64,000 bases of DNA. Origin: Euptelea pleiosperma. Its lineage: Eukaryota; Streptophyta; Magnoliopsida; Ranunculales; Eupteleaceae. Shown one piece after another: positions 38,201 to 52,800 of this stretch. The notes beneath the pieces are model-generated. The model was not told where the DNA came from, did not search any database, and was given only the letters and a program-made list of their open reading frames with translations. The stretch is taken from positions 12,575,464 to 12,639,463 of the forward strand of contig CM068548.1 in assembly GCA_035048495.1 (NCBI GenBank), written 5' to 3'. The stretch's first letter is position 1. The number at the start of each line of letters is the position of its first letter. The position numbers were made by a program, and so were the translations under genes.

Positions 38201-41200
38201 ACTCAACAGTCCCATGATCCACTTCACTTTCAGCACATTTAAAGGCCCATTGCAACAGTTCAACATGCCTATTATTTAATCATTTAAGTTTTTATTTGTT
38301 GTCCTATTCAGTTTCTTCAATTAGAGTCCTAGGAAGGTCCTATACCTCTATAAATACTCGTAACCTCTTTATTTTATGAGAAATTAGAAGAAGAATTTGT
38401 TTGATTACTGCTGTTCTTATTTTGGGGTGTGAGTCTTCTAATCCTCGGTGTTGTGACTCCATCAACAGCTCCTCTTATGTGGTGTGACTCCACGCATTTC
38501 TTTCAATTCTTTATCCTTATTACTCTACCGAATTTCGGATGTGAATTTCTGTTTCTTCTAATTCTTCCAGCACATAAAAACCAGCCCATTCAATCAGTTC
38601 CATAACCTAACCTGCAATTACCCATTCTATCCTCAAACCCTAATCTTTGACCCTATACCCTACCTTTATAAATCCAAACTCCAGTCCATAAAAGTCAAAA
38701 CCCTAGAAATTCTTAACTTATACCCCCTTATTAAATCCTAATTGTCTGGCATTTTGCAATATGGAAATAGTTTCTCTGTCTTACCATTCAAATAAATGCT
38801 TCTACCCTTGAGAGGAAAAGGTCTCCCTGTTTCTTTTGCAACTAAAGTGCGTTCTTCTACATCTCCAACCGTACTCTCATAAAATGGCGAGGTGTGGACA
38901 TCATTAGAGTTACACTTCCAAAGCCTATTATCTTCCCTTCAAGTAGTACAGAGATCTTAACTATCGTCTTAGGAGATTAACGGAAGCTTCCACTTCAATG
39001 TCTTCCAAAATTTCTTCTGAAAGGCTTGCAAAGCATCGATCATTAAAGAGAATTGGTTAGGGATTGGTCTTTGTTTGTTGTCACTGTCAAAAGGAAGGCC
39101 AATGGGCAGAAAACTCCCCATCTTCTTCCTCTTCCCTAATCCGTATAACCTGCAGAAGGTGATGCTCAACTATTTACCATTGCACAATTTGTTGTCCCAA
39201 AATCTAATCCGATCATTAATATTTGTATACATATTACTTTAGACTCGTCGAACATGAAATGGTTCTAGAAACTATGGTAACATAAATCTTTTCATTTTCC
39301 TGATTCTATGAGAAAGTCTTGTTTTTAATCTTTTTACCTTTATAAATGTGTTTGAAATTGTTGAACTTTGACCAATTTGTCCTCCTAAAATCTAATCCTG
39401 TCACCTTTATGCACCTTAAGTCGTACCCCCTTAGCGATAACCAAAGAAATAAATTTCACAAAATTATCGAAATATTTCGCGAAATATTTCCATTTTCTAA
39501 GTTACCGACAGGAAAGAATACATACGTCGAAATAATGTTAAATTTTACGAAATATTTCCATTCATGTCGAAATATTTCTCGTGAACAGTAAATTTCGATC
39601 AATTGGTAGTGTAAATATGTATTATTTCGGTCGAAATGTTTTGACATATATGGAAACATTTCAATCATAGGTAGGTAACATCCTATTTGAGCTCAAAACC
39701 ACTATAAATCTCATATTTGATCCATTTAACCCCTTTCCATACATTTTTTTTTTATAAAAAAGACCAATCCATTGTAGGTTTTTTGGTTTACAGGTTGATC
39801 ATGAGGACAAATCGAATCATGTTTTAGGAACTCAAAATATACACAAGGATAAAATTTCTTGCTATCGTTTCTTGCTACTAATAAATAGATTAGGTGTAAA
39901 TGCATCAAATCTATGAATCTATGATGCATTTACACTGGATTTGTGCATGGATTGAAGATCGTTTAGGGTAAAAATTTGGAAACTTGGAGAAACCCCAATT
40001 TCATTGGTTTTTACCCTAAACATCCATTATTGTGCATAAATTGATTATATATTGCATAACTTAGCCCGTTCTGCAAGTTGATCGGGTTAAATTTTTTTCA
40101 AAAAAATATTTAAACATTCAAAGAATTAAATAAATGTTAGAAGTTAATAGTAAATAGGTTTTCGAAAATTACATATAATGAAGACATTAATGTAAGTGAA
40201 TAAGGATTCGTTAATACCTTACTTTATGACTTTTTTTATAATTAACAATTAAGTAATAGTTATATAATTAAATTATACCTTAACTAACTATATATAGATA
40301 CTTGCCTCGACATTTTATAGACTGCTATGATCAATCGTTTCCACGCTACATATGATTGTATATTATGGTTTGATAGCTTATGAGTGTTCTTTTATGCTTG
40401 TTTCATAATTTCTCAAACTTTCCACAAAAACTTCCACAATATTTCCATCATTTCCGCATTATTTCCATCTTTTCCACGAAAAATGTATTATTTCCACACT
40501 GATCGAAATATTTCCACATTTTTAGACTGCTTGAAATAAACCTCGAAATCGAAATTTATTTCCTTGGTGATAACTATTCCCATAAAGATTTTCTTATATA
40601 TTAATTTACACTTATCAACCATGAAATGGTGGAACCAGAAGCAATGATGACATATTTTCACTACCTTGATTTCTCTGAAGGAAGTTTGTAAATTGTCCAT
40701 AGCTCCTGTGTTTGATTTTTTGGCTTTGTTTGGGTAGTATGAGGTTTATATTTTCTCTATCCTCGTTTGTACTTTTTTTAAGGGTTATTCCTTTTATGTT
40801 TTCTTTCTTATTCTTTTCGTTCCTTTATTTAAAATTTTTTTTCTGTATGAGTGCTTCTGCAGTCTTTGGCTGAGAAAGGAGGATCTATTTTGGAGAAAAT
40901 AACTGCACATCCAAACTTCTTCATTCTTGCAACAATGAATCCTGGTGGTGATTATGGGAAGAAGGAGTTATCTCCAGCACTCCGGAATAGGTTTACAGAG
41001 ATATGGGTTACGCCTGTTAGTGACCTTAATGAGCTTAGAAGTATTGCTGTTCACAGGTATATGAATCATCAAAAAGTATTCTTATCACGTTAAATCCATT
41101 CAAATGGACTGTCTGACATTTGATTTGATTTGATTTGTTGTTGCAGATTTATCAAACCAGAACTGTCTGACACTGTGGTTCCTATGCTAAACTTCTGGGA

Positions 41201-44200
41201 AGTAAGTCTTACCTGTCTTGGTTCTCCAATGCTGGTATTAAATTGTGTTTAATTCGACTGATGAAATTGTTGAGAATTGCTTTCATGCTAATGAGATTTG
41301 GCAATAGTCTGTTATTATTAGTTCATTTGTCAGTGTTGAATTGTCTCTAGAAGGTAGAAATTAGATTCCTTTTTTCCCCAGAAATTGTTTCCCCTTTGGT
41401 TTGTTAATATGTATCTCGGGGAGAGGAGTGCTAAGGATACTCACTCGTAAAAAAAGAAGCACTCACTCTACTTGTATTATTGTATAACACCTTTACGATA
41501 TAAGGGTGTTGTGGTAATTTACAGCAACTTACCGAGACAGTTACATGGGACAGGTGTCGAATGGAGAGGGCGAGCGAGTTCCTTAATTTTTCCATATTCA
41601 CATGAGTGCTGCTATCGTACCTCAACTTGGGAATGAGAGTCAGATCCATGAACTCTCTTCTCAAAAGATTCGTAACTTTGGGTTTTGATAGTTAATTGGG
41701 GTCATGTTTTTGTATAGAGGGAATGTGGGTTTGTGAGACGGGAATCAGTGTCTCGCCGTGACTTGGTAGCATTAGTATCTTCAGGGTTTTACAGTACAGA
41801 GGCGCCAGCTTCTTCCTCACGTAAGAAGAAGGGAAATCAAGTCCCAGCCACCCAAAAAGGTACGGGAGACGTCCACACAACTGTCTTTTCCCTGGCTCTT
41901 CATCCGAAACCAGGGGATCATCCGAAACCAGGGGATGGGTTCTCTGTCCAACCACAATCGGATTACAGCATTCCCTGACTCGACGAACCATCTGGTTGCC
42001 TCATCAAATCCCCCTTCCCGGCGAATCGGGTAGGGCTAGAAGGGATGGTAGGTCAGCTTGGTTGAGCTCAGTCAAGAATTTAAGGAACTCATTGAGGCCT
42101 ATTTATATTCCAGCCTCAAAGGCACCATACTTACTGATTGCTGACAGAAAAGGCGCATGCATAGGGGGTGCTTAATTAGTAATTAGTAATTAGTAATTAT
42201 TTTCTTTGTCATAATATGTATGTGCTAGTTATTATCTATACATGTTCTTATTAGAATTGTTTATTGAAACTTATAATCATTTTGCATTGTACAAAAGTTT
42301 CAATTATATTAAATTTCTATGACGGTTTATATATTTCGATATTTATTATGATATGCTGCAATTATTGATGTGCAAGGTGGTGGGTCTGTGACAATCCCTC
42401 TTGCTTTCATTTGAAGGCAAAAGCTACTCAAAGTCACCCTCTCTTTTTTGAAATAATTGTGTATTAAAGCTTTCCAATTGAAATAATAAGTTTTAATGCA
42501 AAAACTGGTTTGTGGGTGGAATTTGACTCATATTATGGACCATGTTATTCAATTGGATAGGGTTGCATTATTACTTTTCTGCATATGCTACGAGGAACAT
42601 ACAAGCTTGCTGATGCAGCCGACACAAATAGTGACTTTTGTTTATGGAGAATACTATTCTCTTATTTTTGCATTTCTAGTAACTTAATACAATACATCAT
42701 CATTACTTGTTCAAAGTAAAGTAAATAAAAAGACTGAAAACTAGCTGGACTAAGCTACTTTGTTTTTGATCGGTAAAAGAGATATATTAAACGGGGCTGA
42801 GGGGCCCCCCAAAAGATGTACAAGGGCAGCCTTAAACAAACAAGGCGAAACAAAGCAAAACAGGCCTCCAAAAAACAAGCAAGAAAGGCTACAATTAGCT
42901 GGACTAAGCTACTCAGCATGGTTCTGAATTTGCTTTTTGAAATTTCAAACATTGGGTTATGAGAACTTCTTGAAAGAACTCTCATTGGGAAATAGTGGAA
43001 GATAACAGAACTCAGCATGGTTCTGTTGTTTGTGGCATCCTGGAAAAGCACCAGGTAGATCGATGATGTCAGTCAAGTGAGGCATGCTACAAGTGAAGGT
43101 TTAAGACAAGAAATTCATCCTAATTTCAGGATGGCTGATCCTGTTAAACCATTCAGTATCCTTTTTGGGAGCTATAGGAAATGCATGTCAGGTTCTCCAA
43201 TCAGTAAGTAGGTAGAGAGAATGGTTATTACACTTAGGTCCATTTTTGATTTGTTTGCTCATTGGTCTTTGAATATCTTCATATCTTTTTGATAAAAATA
43301 AAACAAAAACAATGATCTTTGCTTATGGAGGCCCACGGCATTTTGTGTTTAATGGGTGTTTTTTTTTCGTTCTAAGCACATTTTGGAGGTGGATGTCTGT
43401 GTTGGGCTACATGACAACCTATCTTTTCCGAGTAGTTTGTGTTTTTCTCGTTGAACTGTTGGATACCATATTGGGAAGCCATTATAGCTATTTGTGTTTT
43501 ATGTAACTGTTCACTTAGAACCTTTTTGGAACATTAGATATTCACGGACTTAGCCTGTTTTAATGCTTTATGCGCCGCGCCCCTAATTAATTTCTTGGTA
43601 TTCTTATGCATGTCAAAGCTTGTTAATCTAATTTACATGGAAATATTCATCTATTGTTTGATATGTTCTGGGCAACAGTGGTTCAACCAGTTACAAACAG
43701 GGAGGATGCTTACTGTGAGGGATCTCCTGTCTTGGGTTACTTTTATCAATGTGGCCGAGAGATGTCTTGGATCTGATTATGCATTCTTACATGGGGCGTT
43801 CCTTGTTTTGCTTGATGGTCTAAGTTTAGGTACATCCTTTTCTTGTTTTAATCTTATCACTCTTTCAGTAATTTATACCAACACTTGTATTCTCGAATTA
43901 TGTAATTTATCTTAAGAATTTTGTAACAAAGGTAGTTTTCCATTGTGATATTGTTTTTTTTTTTTCTATAATTGAACATGTCTGTACTGCTTTGTCGATT
44001 TTCAAACACTACACCATTCTTCTTTTTGCCAATATTTGGGGAAAGCTGGACTCCACTATAGCAACGTCCTTCATGTGGGCTATTTTCTTGGGCAACGTTT
44101 CACCATTTATCATCTCATATATATTGAAGAATGCCAATTCTAGATAGTTTTATTATGTGTAAGGAGAATGTGAATGATTGATTCACCATACATTGGCATG

Positions 44201-46825
44201 GGATATGGGGCTTCTTATTTATATATTTATTTTTAATTGGTGTTCTTTGGGTTCTTCCTAGAGGCATTGGGTTCCTATTCTCAACTTGGTCGGGTGGTCC
44301 TTTCGAACTTAGAGGCAATGTTTGGCTGAAAATTCTTGTTAGGTGAATGGTTGCAGAAATGGATCGTACGAACTAGGTTGTCCTGGCTGACCAATCTTTC
44401 AAATAACATTTGAATGCAAATTTGGAATGGAGAATAAATGTGATACCTATGTACACAAACAAAGCAGATGTACAAAGCTGCACAAGCTATTGTGGATTCA
44501 AGCTTATTAGCCACTCTATGAAACTATGTGAGAGTGATGGGGGAATGATGAAGACGAGTGACAAGGATACTGTAGATCTAGTTTGACCTCATGCTAGGAA
44601 GGTCAACGATTGATGCTATTTTCTTAAAAAAATTATGGAGTAGTTTAGATGAAAGGAGACTCTTGCCCTTGTTTTTATGACTTGGAGAAAGCTTAGGAAT
44701 TTTTAGAGAGACAATCTAGTAGATGTTGTAGAGGAAAGGGCATTTAAGTGGGTATATTGACATAATCGGGGTTTTCCCTGTGTCATTAATATATAAATCT
44801 GTTGCATTTACACCTCTATACCCTATTTCTATAAAGTAACTACGAAAAATATAATTTTATTGATAGATCATTATCATCATCATCTACCCCTTATCCCTCA
44901 AATCCTTGTATTGAGATTTCAGATTTCATCATTACCTTGACATAGTGAAAAATCTCTAAATTTTGCTTCGATTCTTCTACCTATCGATGTAACAAGTTTT
45001 CCAATAAAAAATGGAAGTGGATTTGTTTTGTATGTACAATTGCTGAAGGGCTGAATTTTGATCAAAATATATGATTTTGAGGGGTTTGTAATTTTGGGAC
45101 TTGAAATATTTTGGTTGGTCGAAATCAGTTGAAATATTTCCGACGACGATTACATTTTAATATTTTATAACTGGATGTTGTAGCATTTTTGTCGAAATTC
45201 ATTCTAAAATTAAAATTTTGGTGAAACAACCTTTAACCTGCACCATGATTTCTACTACCAAACTTTTTCTCAATATATTAGAATCAGAATTTTCTAGAAA
45301 AGGTATAAGGAAAGAAATATTTGAAAAGTGAAATAAAAGTATAAAACTTTTCCATATACTATGGAGCTAATAAAGCAAAAGAAAGCATCTCGGATATCAT
45401 GGAGCTATCCAATAACTTAGGAAATTTTAGTAGATTTAAGACTGTCAAATGCTGATAGTTGTGTTCAATGTTTCAAAAATCGCGAGGTGTATATGCAGTG
45501 TTTTCCCTCCATAATGCGACGTGTAAGCCTTGAGGCTGTATAAGTCTTGAAGTTTCTTATGAAAAAGCTTTAAGAATTCATAAAAAATCATAAAAATGAA
45601 TCAATTACAAAAATAAAAAAAGAAATAAGAAAAGAAGTTAGGAGCTCTCCTTTTTGATTCTGTACCATAAAGATCACCTCAAGGTGGAACAAAACATCGG
45701 CTAATTATTATGTGATGTCCAAGAAGCAAAATTTCTCTGTTCATCATTTGAGGTTTTACTACTTGTTCACATATCAGATTTTCCATTTATAAATTTCAAT
45801 TTAGTAATGTATATCTTTCATGTGGCATTGTCCCTTGATTGGTTGACCCAACAAGTAAACAAAATATATTTTTAATAGACATGATGATGTTATCGTTATG
45901 GTGGGTTGATGACTTATTTGAGATTCGTTGATATCAGTCTTAGACTTAGGATTCTTTTTATATTTCACATAAAACTCAAGTTTTTAAGAGTTTGTTGCTC
46001 CAGCATTTTTGGCTTCTCTATTATAGAACGTAGTCACTCGGAAACACTTCCAACTAAAGATGCTTCAACCATATATGTCATATTTACTAGTATATAAGTG
46101 GAGGAAATCACCATCATTAGGTTGTTCTTCGCATATAAGATAAATAGATATGGTATTTCGGAGAAAAAAAGGAAAAAAAATAAAAAAAAAATTATTTTTA
46201 TATGTTTGGTGTGTGTATGTGCATATGTTTGGTGTGTGTATGTGCTTGTATAGTCCAGGTTAAGCCTCGACTATGCCTTGAGCCTCAAGGCTTAATCCTC
46301 AACTGTGTGAGGCTTAAGCTTCTTTTGAACCAAATGAAGCATAAACCTTGTGTCCAGGACCCTGTACCTCGCCTTGAGGCGGGATATTTAAAACACTACT
46401 TGTGTTTAATTTATTAAAGTAGTGTATGGATGATGGTCACTAACCTCTTTTAGAAATATTGTTTTAATAAAAAAGTTAAAATAAAGGGCAACACTATTGT
46501 ATATGCTGGATGTGTGTTGTGATATGTTGACACACTTATCCATCTTGAGGTGTGTCAAAAAAAAACAACCCCCCCTCCCCTAAAAGTGCAGTGTTGTTAC
46601 AAAGTAACCAATGGTTATTTATTTCTTTATTTACGTCAGTTACGTTTTTGCATTTGGTGATGAGTTTTATGCTTTTTTCTCCTTTTGATGACGTGTTGTA
46701 CTCTTTTTTTTTAAATATTTGCAGGTATTGGTATGTCTAGGAATGATGCAGGAAAGTTGAGAGATAGATGTCTATCTTTTCTTATAGAGTGTTTAAAGGT
46801 GCTTCTCCCTCCCTCTCTCTCGCTA

Positions 46826-46857
<32 letters not shown>

Positions 46858-49800
46858 GTTTTTTTCAATGTTCTAAATTATGCACTCCATGGTCAAGAAA
46901 CAATTTTATGTAGTCAAAATATGAAGTAAACTGGATGAACTCCTTTCTAACAATATATTACTCAATTTAGTGCTTAATAAGTGCTCAAAAAGTTTTAGAT
47001 TTTTCTGATGGAAATGAATCTTTTTTTGGAAGGTAAACTGTTATTATTGGTTCCTAACCCCCCTATAACCCCTAAACTCCCCCGTTCCCCCTAAGGTGAG
47101 AATGGGGGTAATACCCCATTCAATCCCAGGTCTTTGGGTGTTACCCCCCAAAGACTCGATCCTAGGTCTGTGGGTACAACCCCCCAAAGACCTGACCAAT
47201 TGAGCTATTGGACGATTCTCATAATTGCCATAATTGCGCTAATTTATTTATATTGTTCAAATGTTACGATAATTTTATTCTTTAGTTGCAAAAAATATAT
47301 TTATTGTTTAGTTGTAAAAATATATCTATATTTTGTAATATGGCTGGCTATTATTGAAATGGAGATTTCTTTGTTTTATAGTGTGGCTGCCTATACGTCT
47401 CTTTTGTTCTTGTATGTAGGCACTATAGTACTTCTTCATTCATTTGACATTTTTCTTGTCTTCTAATATTGTCAAATAACTTAGCATGCAAGGACAATCC
47501 AATTCTTCCTATTCGTTTCCACATCTCTATTGGATTTATGCCAGGAAGGTCAACTATCGATGCAATCTTCATGCTTGGACAAATTATGGAAAAATTCAGA
47601 GAAAAGATGAAGAATCTCTACATGGTTTTTATTAACTTGGAAAAAGCATACAATAGAGTCTCTAGAAAATTTATTTGGTGGCATTGGGAAAGAAGGGAGC
47701 CCCGAATGGATACATTGGCATCATTAAAGATATGTGTGAGGGAGTAGTAACTAGTGTGAGAATCATTGGTGGTGAGACAAGTGAGTTTCCAATCACAGTG
47801 GGATTAAATCAAGGATTGGCCTTAAGTCCAAACCATTTTGCTTTAGTTATAGACATGGTTTAAAATTTCGGAATGTTTTGTAAGAAAACCGAAACGATGT
47901 TTCGTTTCATTTTAGAATGTTTCGGTTTGTTTCGCCGAGACAAACCGAAACAATCCGATACAACCCAAAACAATAAAAAATATGATATCATGATTTTGGA
48001 AATATTTCGAAATGTTTCGGGAATGTTTCATAATGTTTCGGAAATGTTTTGGAAATTTCGTTGTTTCACCATTTTTTCAATGTTTCGTTTCGTTTCGTTT
48101 CGGAGTTTGTCTCGGTTTTTCACTTGACCGAGACATTCCCCCGAAACGAAATTTTATACCTTGGTTATAGATGAAGTAACTGCTCATATCCAAGATGATA
48201 TTAGTTGGCAAGATTAGCGATAAGATAAATGCAAAACTAGAAACAACATGTTAATAAAATGAGCGTAGCCGAGATGAGGATGTTGATATGGATGTGGTGG
48301 TAAAACAAAGAATGACAAAATTATAAATGAATGCGTTCTTGAAAATATATGAGTAGCCCCAATAAGTGACAAAATGAGGAAAATCGATTGATATGGTTTG
48401 GTCATGTACAACAGAGACGAATAACAACACTAGTGAGGAGGAATGTGCAAGATGAAGGGTCTAAAAAGGCGAGGGGAAGGCCCAAATGGGCGTGGATTGA
48501 GGTTTTGAGAGGAAATTTTAAGAAACATGCCTTAACGGAAGAGATGGCTATAGACAATTGAATGAGGGAACAAGATTTGTGCAGCTGACCTAATATTGTT
48601 GGGAGAAGGCTTATGATGCTGTTGAGTTTTTAGAACAAGAGCTAGCTAGGGTTTTAGCAAAATATAGGACTTCATGATGTATCAAAGTGGGGCTTGGCTT
48701 CCTTTTCTCTTTTTATTTTCTCCAAACTATCCTTACTAGGTTGCTTTATGTACTCATCCAGGAAAAGAAGAGAGAATATATATATATATATATATTTGAT
48801 TTGTAGAAGAGAGACAATAAATACAATGTATGGATTAACATGTTTTATTATGGAATCCACATTAATATATCTTCTTTTAAGTTTTAACTATTAGATTTTT
48901 TTCTCCAAATCTGCACATTTGGGGTTTTCTTGCGCTTAGTGCCTAATGTGGCATGTTTTGCCACCTCAACCTCTCACCCATGTTCAGGTTTAGCCGTTCA
49001 AGGTTTCATGTCTCGGGTTTATTTTCATAAATTTTGAGATTTAGTTTCTGGTTTCAACCATTGTTTTTAAAGTTTTCAAATTTGGATCAAGTCTAATAAA
49101 AAATTTCAAGTGCTTCGACTGAGATTTCCAAATGTCGACTTCTGTTTCGATTTCAGCCCGGATTAAAATGACGTCGAAACCAAGATTTTTAACCTCTTTT
49201 TTTAAGAAATACTGAAGATATATACGTGTGTGTGTGTGTGTGTGTGTGATATTCATTATCCTCTCCATAACATAACAAAATAAAGATTCACTGTCGAGGG
49301 GGCACCTCATATAAATTTTCAGCCTTGCACTACTCATATTTGCAAAATTTAACTCTTTCACATGGTTTAAAATTTCGTAATGTTTCGTAGGTTTCGTTTC
49401 GTTTCGTAATGTTTTGGTTTGTTTCGCCGAGACAAACCGAGACAATCCGATACAATCCAAAAAAATAAAAATAAATAAAAATATAATCTAATGATTTTAA
49501 ATACTATTTCGTAATGTTTCAGAATGTTTCGTAATATTTCGTAATGTTTCGGAAATTTCGTTTTTTCAATGTTTCGTGAATGTTTCGTTTCGTTTCGGAG
49601 TTTGTCTCGGTTTTTCACTTGACCGAGACATTCCTCTGAAACGAAATTTTAAACCTTGCTCTTTCGCTATTGCTGACCTTAAAGATACTTTTTAATAAAG
49701 TCGCTGTAAGACTTCACAATCCCTCCCCGAACACCAACCATCTCCACCATATGGCAAAAATAGGCATTTTTCTTGCATGTGGCAATTGAGGCATGTTTTT

Positions 49801-52800
49801 GTTCTTGAAATAGTAAAATAAATCAAAATGTTTCTTTTTGCCACATGATAGAGGGCTATTGGGCTCAAACTTGTGCATTTCTCATTTTTTTATCGTAAAA
49901 TTTGTTGGTAAATTTTTGTTTTTTTTCTTTTGCTAACAAAACTATGTACATGTTTTTTGTAAAGAGTGTTGTTGCAAATACTTCGCTAATATTATGTTAT
50001 TGAACTAGTGGCCCCGTGCCATCGGCACTCCTCGACAAAGAATTTGCCAAAATCAGGTGAGTGGTGGAGATCCACCGTCCATTTGGTGGAGGATTAGATC
50101 TCGGCCCTTCTTTTTTGATGCTTATAAGAGGAGGTATAAGTAGGGAGACAACCAATGTGTTTTGTTATATAGAATAGTAAATGGCCCATGCCCATGGCAC
50201 TCTCCGACAAAAGCATTTGCAAAAATTGGGTGCCTTTGGCACTCAAACTGTATAACGGACTGGGGCGTTACCGTTTTTTCCATTATAACGGCTGTTATAA
50301 CGGATTGTAAAGCACAGAGGGAGAAATGGGAAAATAACATAAATAACAAAAAATAACGGGGTTGAAATTTAAATTTTGAATAAATTGAGGTCAAATGAGG
50401 CGGATTGAGTGGCTGAAATCTAACCGTCCACATTAGATCGATGGATCTGATCTCAACCACTCTTTATCTAACCATCCACATTAGATGGATGGATAAGATA
50501 AGAGAATACAACTCAGTTATCTTGATATATGTGTGGGCGGCTGGTGCCCGCGGCACTTTCCGACAAAGTGTTTGTCAAAATCGGGTGGGAGTTAATCTCA
50601 GCCATCGATATGAAGCATAGTGGATCTCAACCACTCATTATTGAAGCCATATAAGATAAGAGGGTATAAGAAAGCGATTAAATTTCTGTTAATTTTTTTT
50701 TTTTTTTTTAATTTTAAATTTTCAAATTTTAAATTTTCGTTTTAACGGTAATTGTTGGATTCTATGTACACCCACGTGGGGGTGTTCTTAGTGGGCTGCG
50801 TTCCACTACCCCACGTGGGGTTTATTCTCTATTGCTTATGGGTTAAGTGATGGGCCCATCCACTTAACCCACAATCTCTTTATTTCATGTTAGTGGGTTA
50901 AGTGGTGGGCCCCCACTTGACCCACACGATTTCTCATTTACTCGTAGAAGGGGTTTCCCCTACTTATAAATATTACTTATGGGAGATTGAATATTCACTT
51001 CAATCTCCCAATTCTCTCACAAACCCTAATATCTCATTCTCTCCCAAACCTCCATTATCTCTCTCTCTCTCAATCTTTAGCATATTGGTGACAACCTCAA
51101 ACAACAACATGGTATCAGAGCATGGTTACTCTAGGGCCAAAATCATTATCCCATAGAGTTTCCACGAAGATCTTATATGTGGGTATCCGAAGTCCGGGCA
51201 AGTTTTGAGAAAATCGCAGAGGGTCCTCCTGCGAAGTTCTTGGATCTTTTCTGAAGCAAAGGAACCAGAGATCTATCATTCCTGGTGTATTGCTTGTTAT
51301 CAGTCGTAAGAGATCCACTCTATCCCCGTTCTTCAGGATTTTTGTAAGTTTTTTTGGTGAACACGTATATCGAGGTTTTTTTGGTTTTGATTTTCCTCGA
51401 GATCCGTGTCATTTTTGGGCTTTCTACCCAAACTCCCCCTCTCATAGGGCCAGTAAGGTTCGATAGAAACTTATTTCAGAATTTTTGGATCATCGGATCT
51501 CCGGTTCCAAAAATAGGATCCCCACCTCAGATTTTGGGTTTTTTATTTTATTTTATTGAGATTCGTGCACTGCTTGAGCTCTCTATCCTAGCCGCACCAC
51601 CCTGTGGATTATCTAGATCTACAGAGTCTTGTTTGAGAATTTTCTGATCGTCGGATCTCTGGTTCGAAAAATCGGATCCCGTGATTGGGTTTTTCTACCT
51701 CGAGATTCGCGCGTTATTTGGTCTTTCTACCCTAACTGCACCTCCCTGTGGACTATCTGGGATCTACAGAGCTTGGTTTGGGATTTTTCTGATTGTCGGA
51801 TCTCCAGTTTGAAAAATCGCTCTGGTTTTTTTTGCCCGGATTCAGTTTTGCCTTTTTTGGGTTTTTTACTTTTTTGGAAACCAAGGTTCCAAGGGCACTT
51901 CTACCCTAGCTGCACCTCCCAAAGTGCTCCTAGGAACCCCCCGAACCTTGGTTTTGGTTCTGCAGACCTTTTGTTCGTCAGTTGGTTATTTTCAGGCCTT
52001 TCGCTGTGATGAGTTCATCAGAGGTTTCACCAGTTGAGGATAGCACTCCGTTTCATGGAGACCACAACCCCCAATTATGCATCACTACGGTCAAGTTTGA
52101 TGGGACCAACTATCTTGAGTGGAAGACATCGGCACTCATGTACATCGGGGGACGTGGCTACAATGAGTACCTCACTGGAAAGACAGTCTAGCCTGCCGCG
52201 ACAGACAAATCCCACCGAAAATGGGTTATGGACAACCTTACGGTGATGTCTTGGCTTCTCCATTCGATGCAACCCCAGATCAGCAGGGGGTTCATGTTCC
52301 TTCCTACTGTGAGGGAAATCTGTGATTCTGTTACCGAAACCTATTCTCAGGTTGGCAACTTTGCGAAGCTCTATGAGTTAGAGTAAGAGATTGCTCGTCT
52401 CCGACAGGGGGAGCTCAAGCTTGGTACCTATTATGCTTCTCTCTGAAGCAAATGGGAAGAGATAGATCATTATCAGGACTACACCCCGGTTTGTGCTGCG
52501 GATGTGAAGTCTTTACGTGTTATGGTTGAGCAGTCCCCGATATTCCAGTTCCTTTCTGGCCTTCATCTTAGCTTCGAGGCTGTCCGTATTCAGATACTTG
52601 GCAGACCTCCTCCCCTACTTCATTGGCACAGGTCTATGCCTACATTCAGGGGGAGGATAGTCGCCGCACTGCCATGCAGCTATGCAGTGGTAGTGACACT
52701 CATGATCGATCTGCCCTTGGCTCTGCGTCCTAGAAGGGTCAGAAATCCTTCCAGAAGAAGACCGGTGATGACAGACGACGTCCCAAGTGTGATCACTGCA

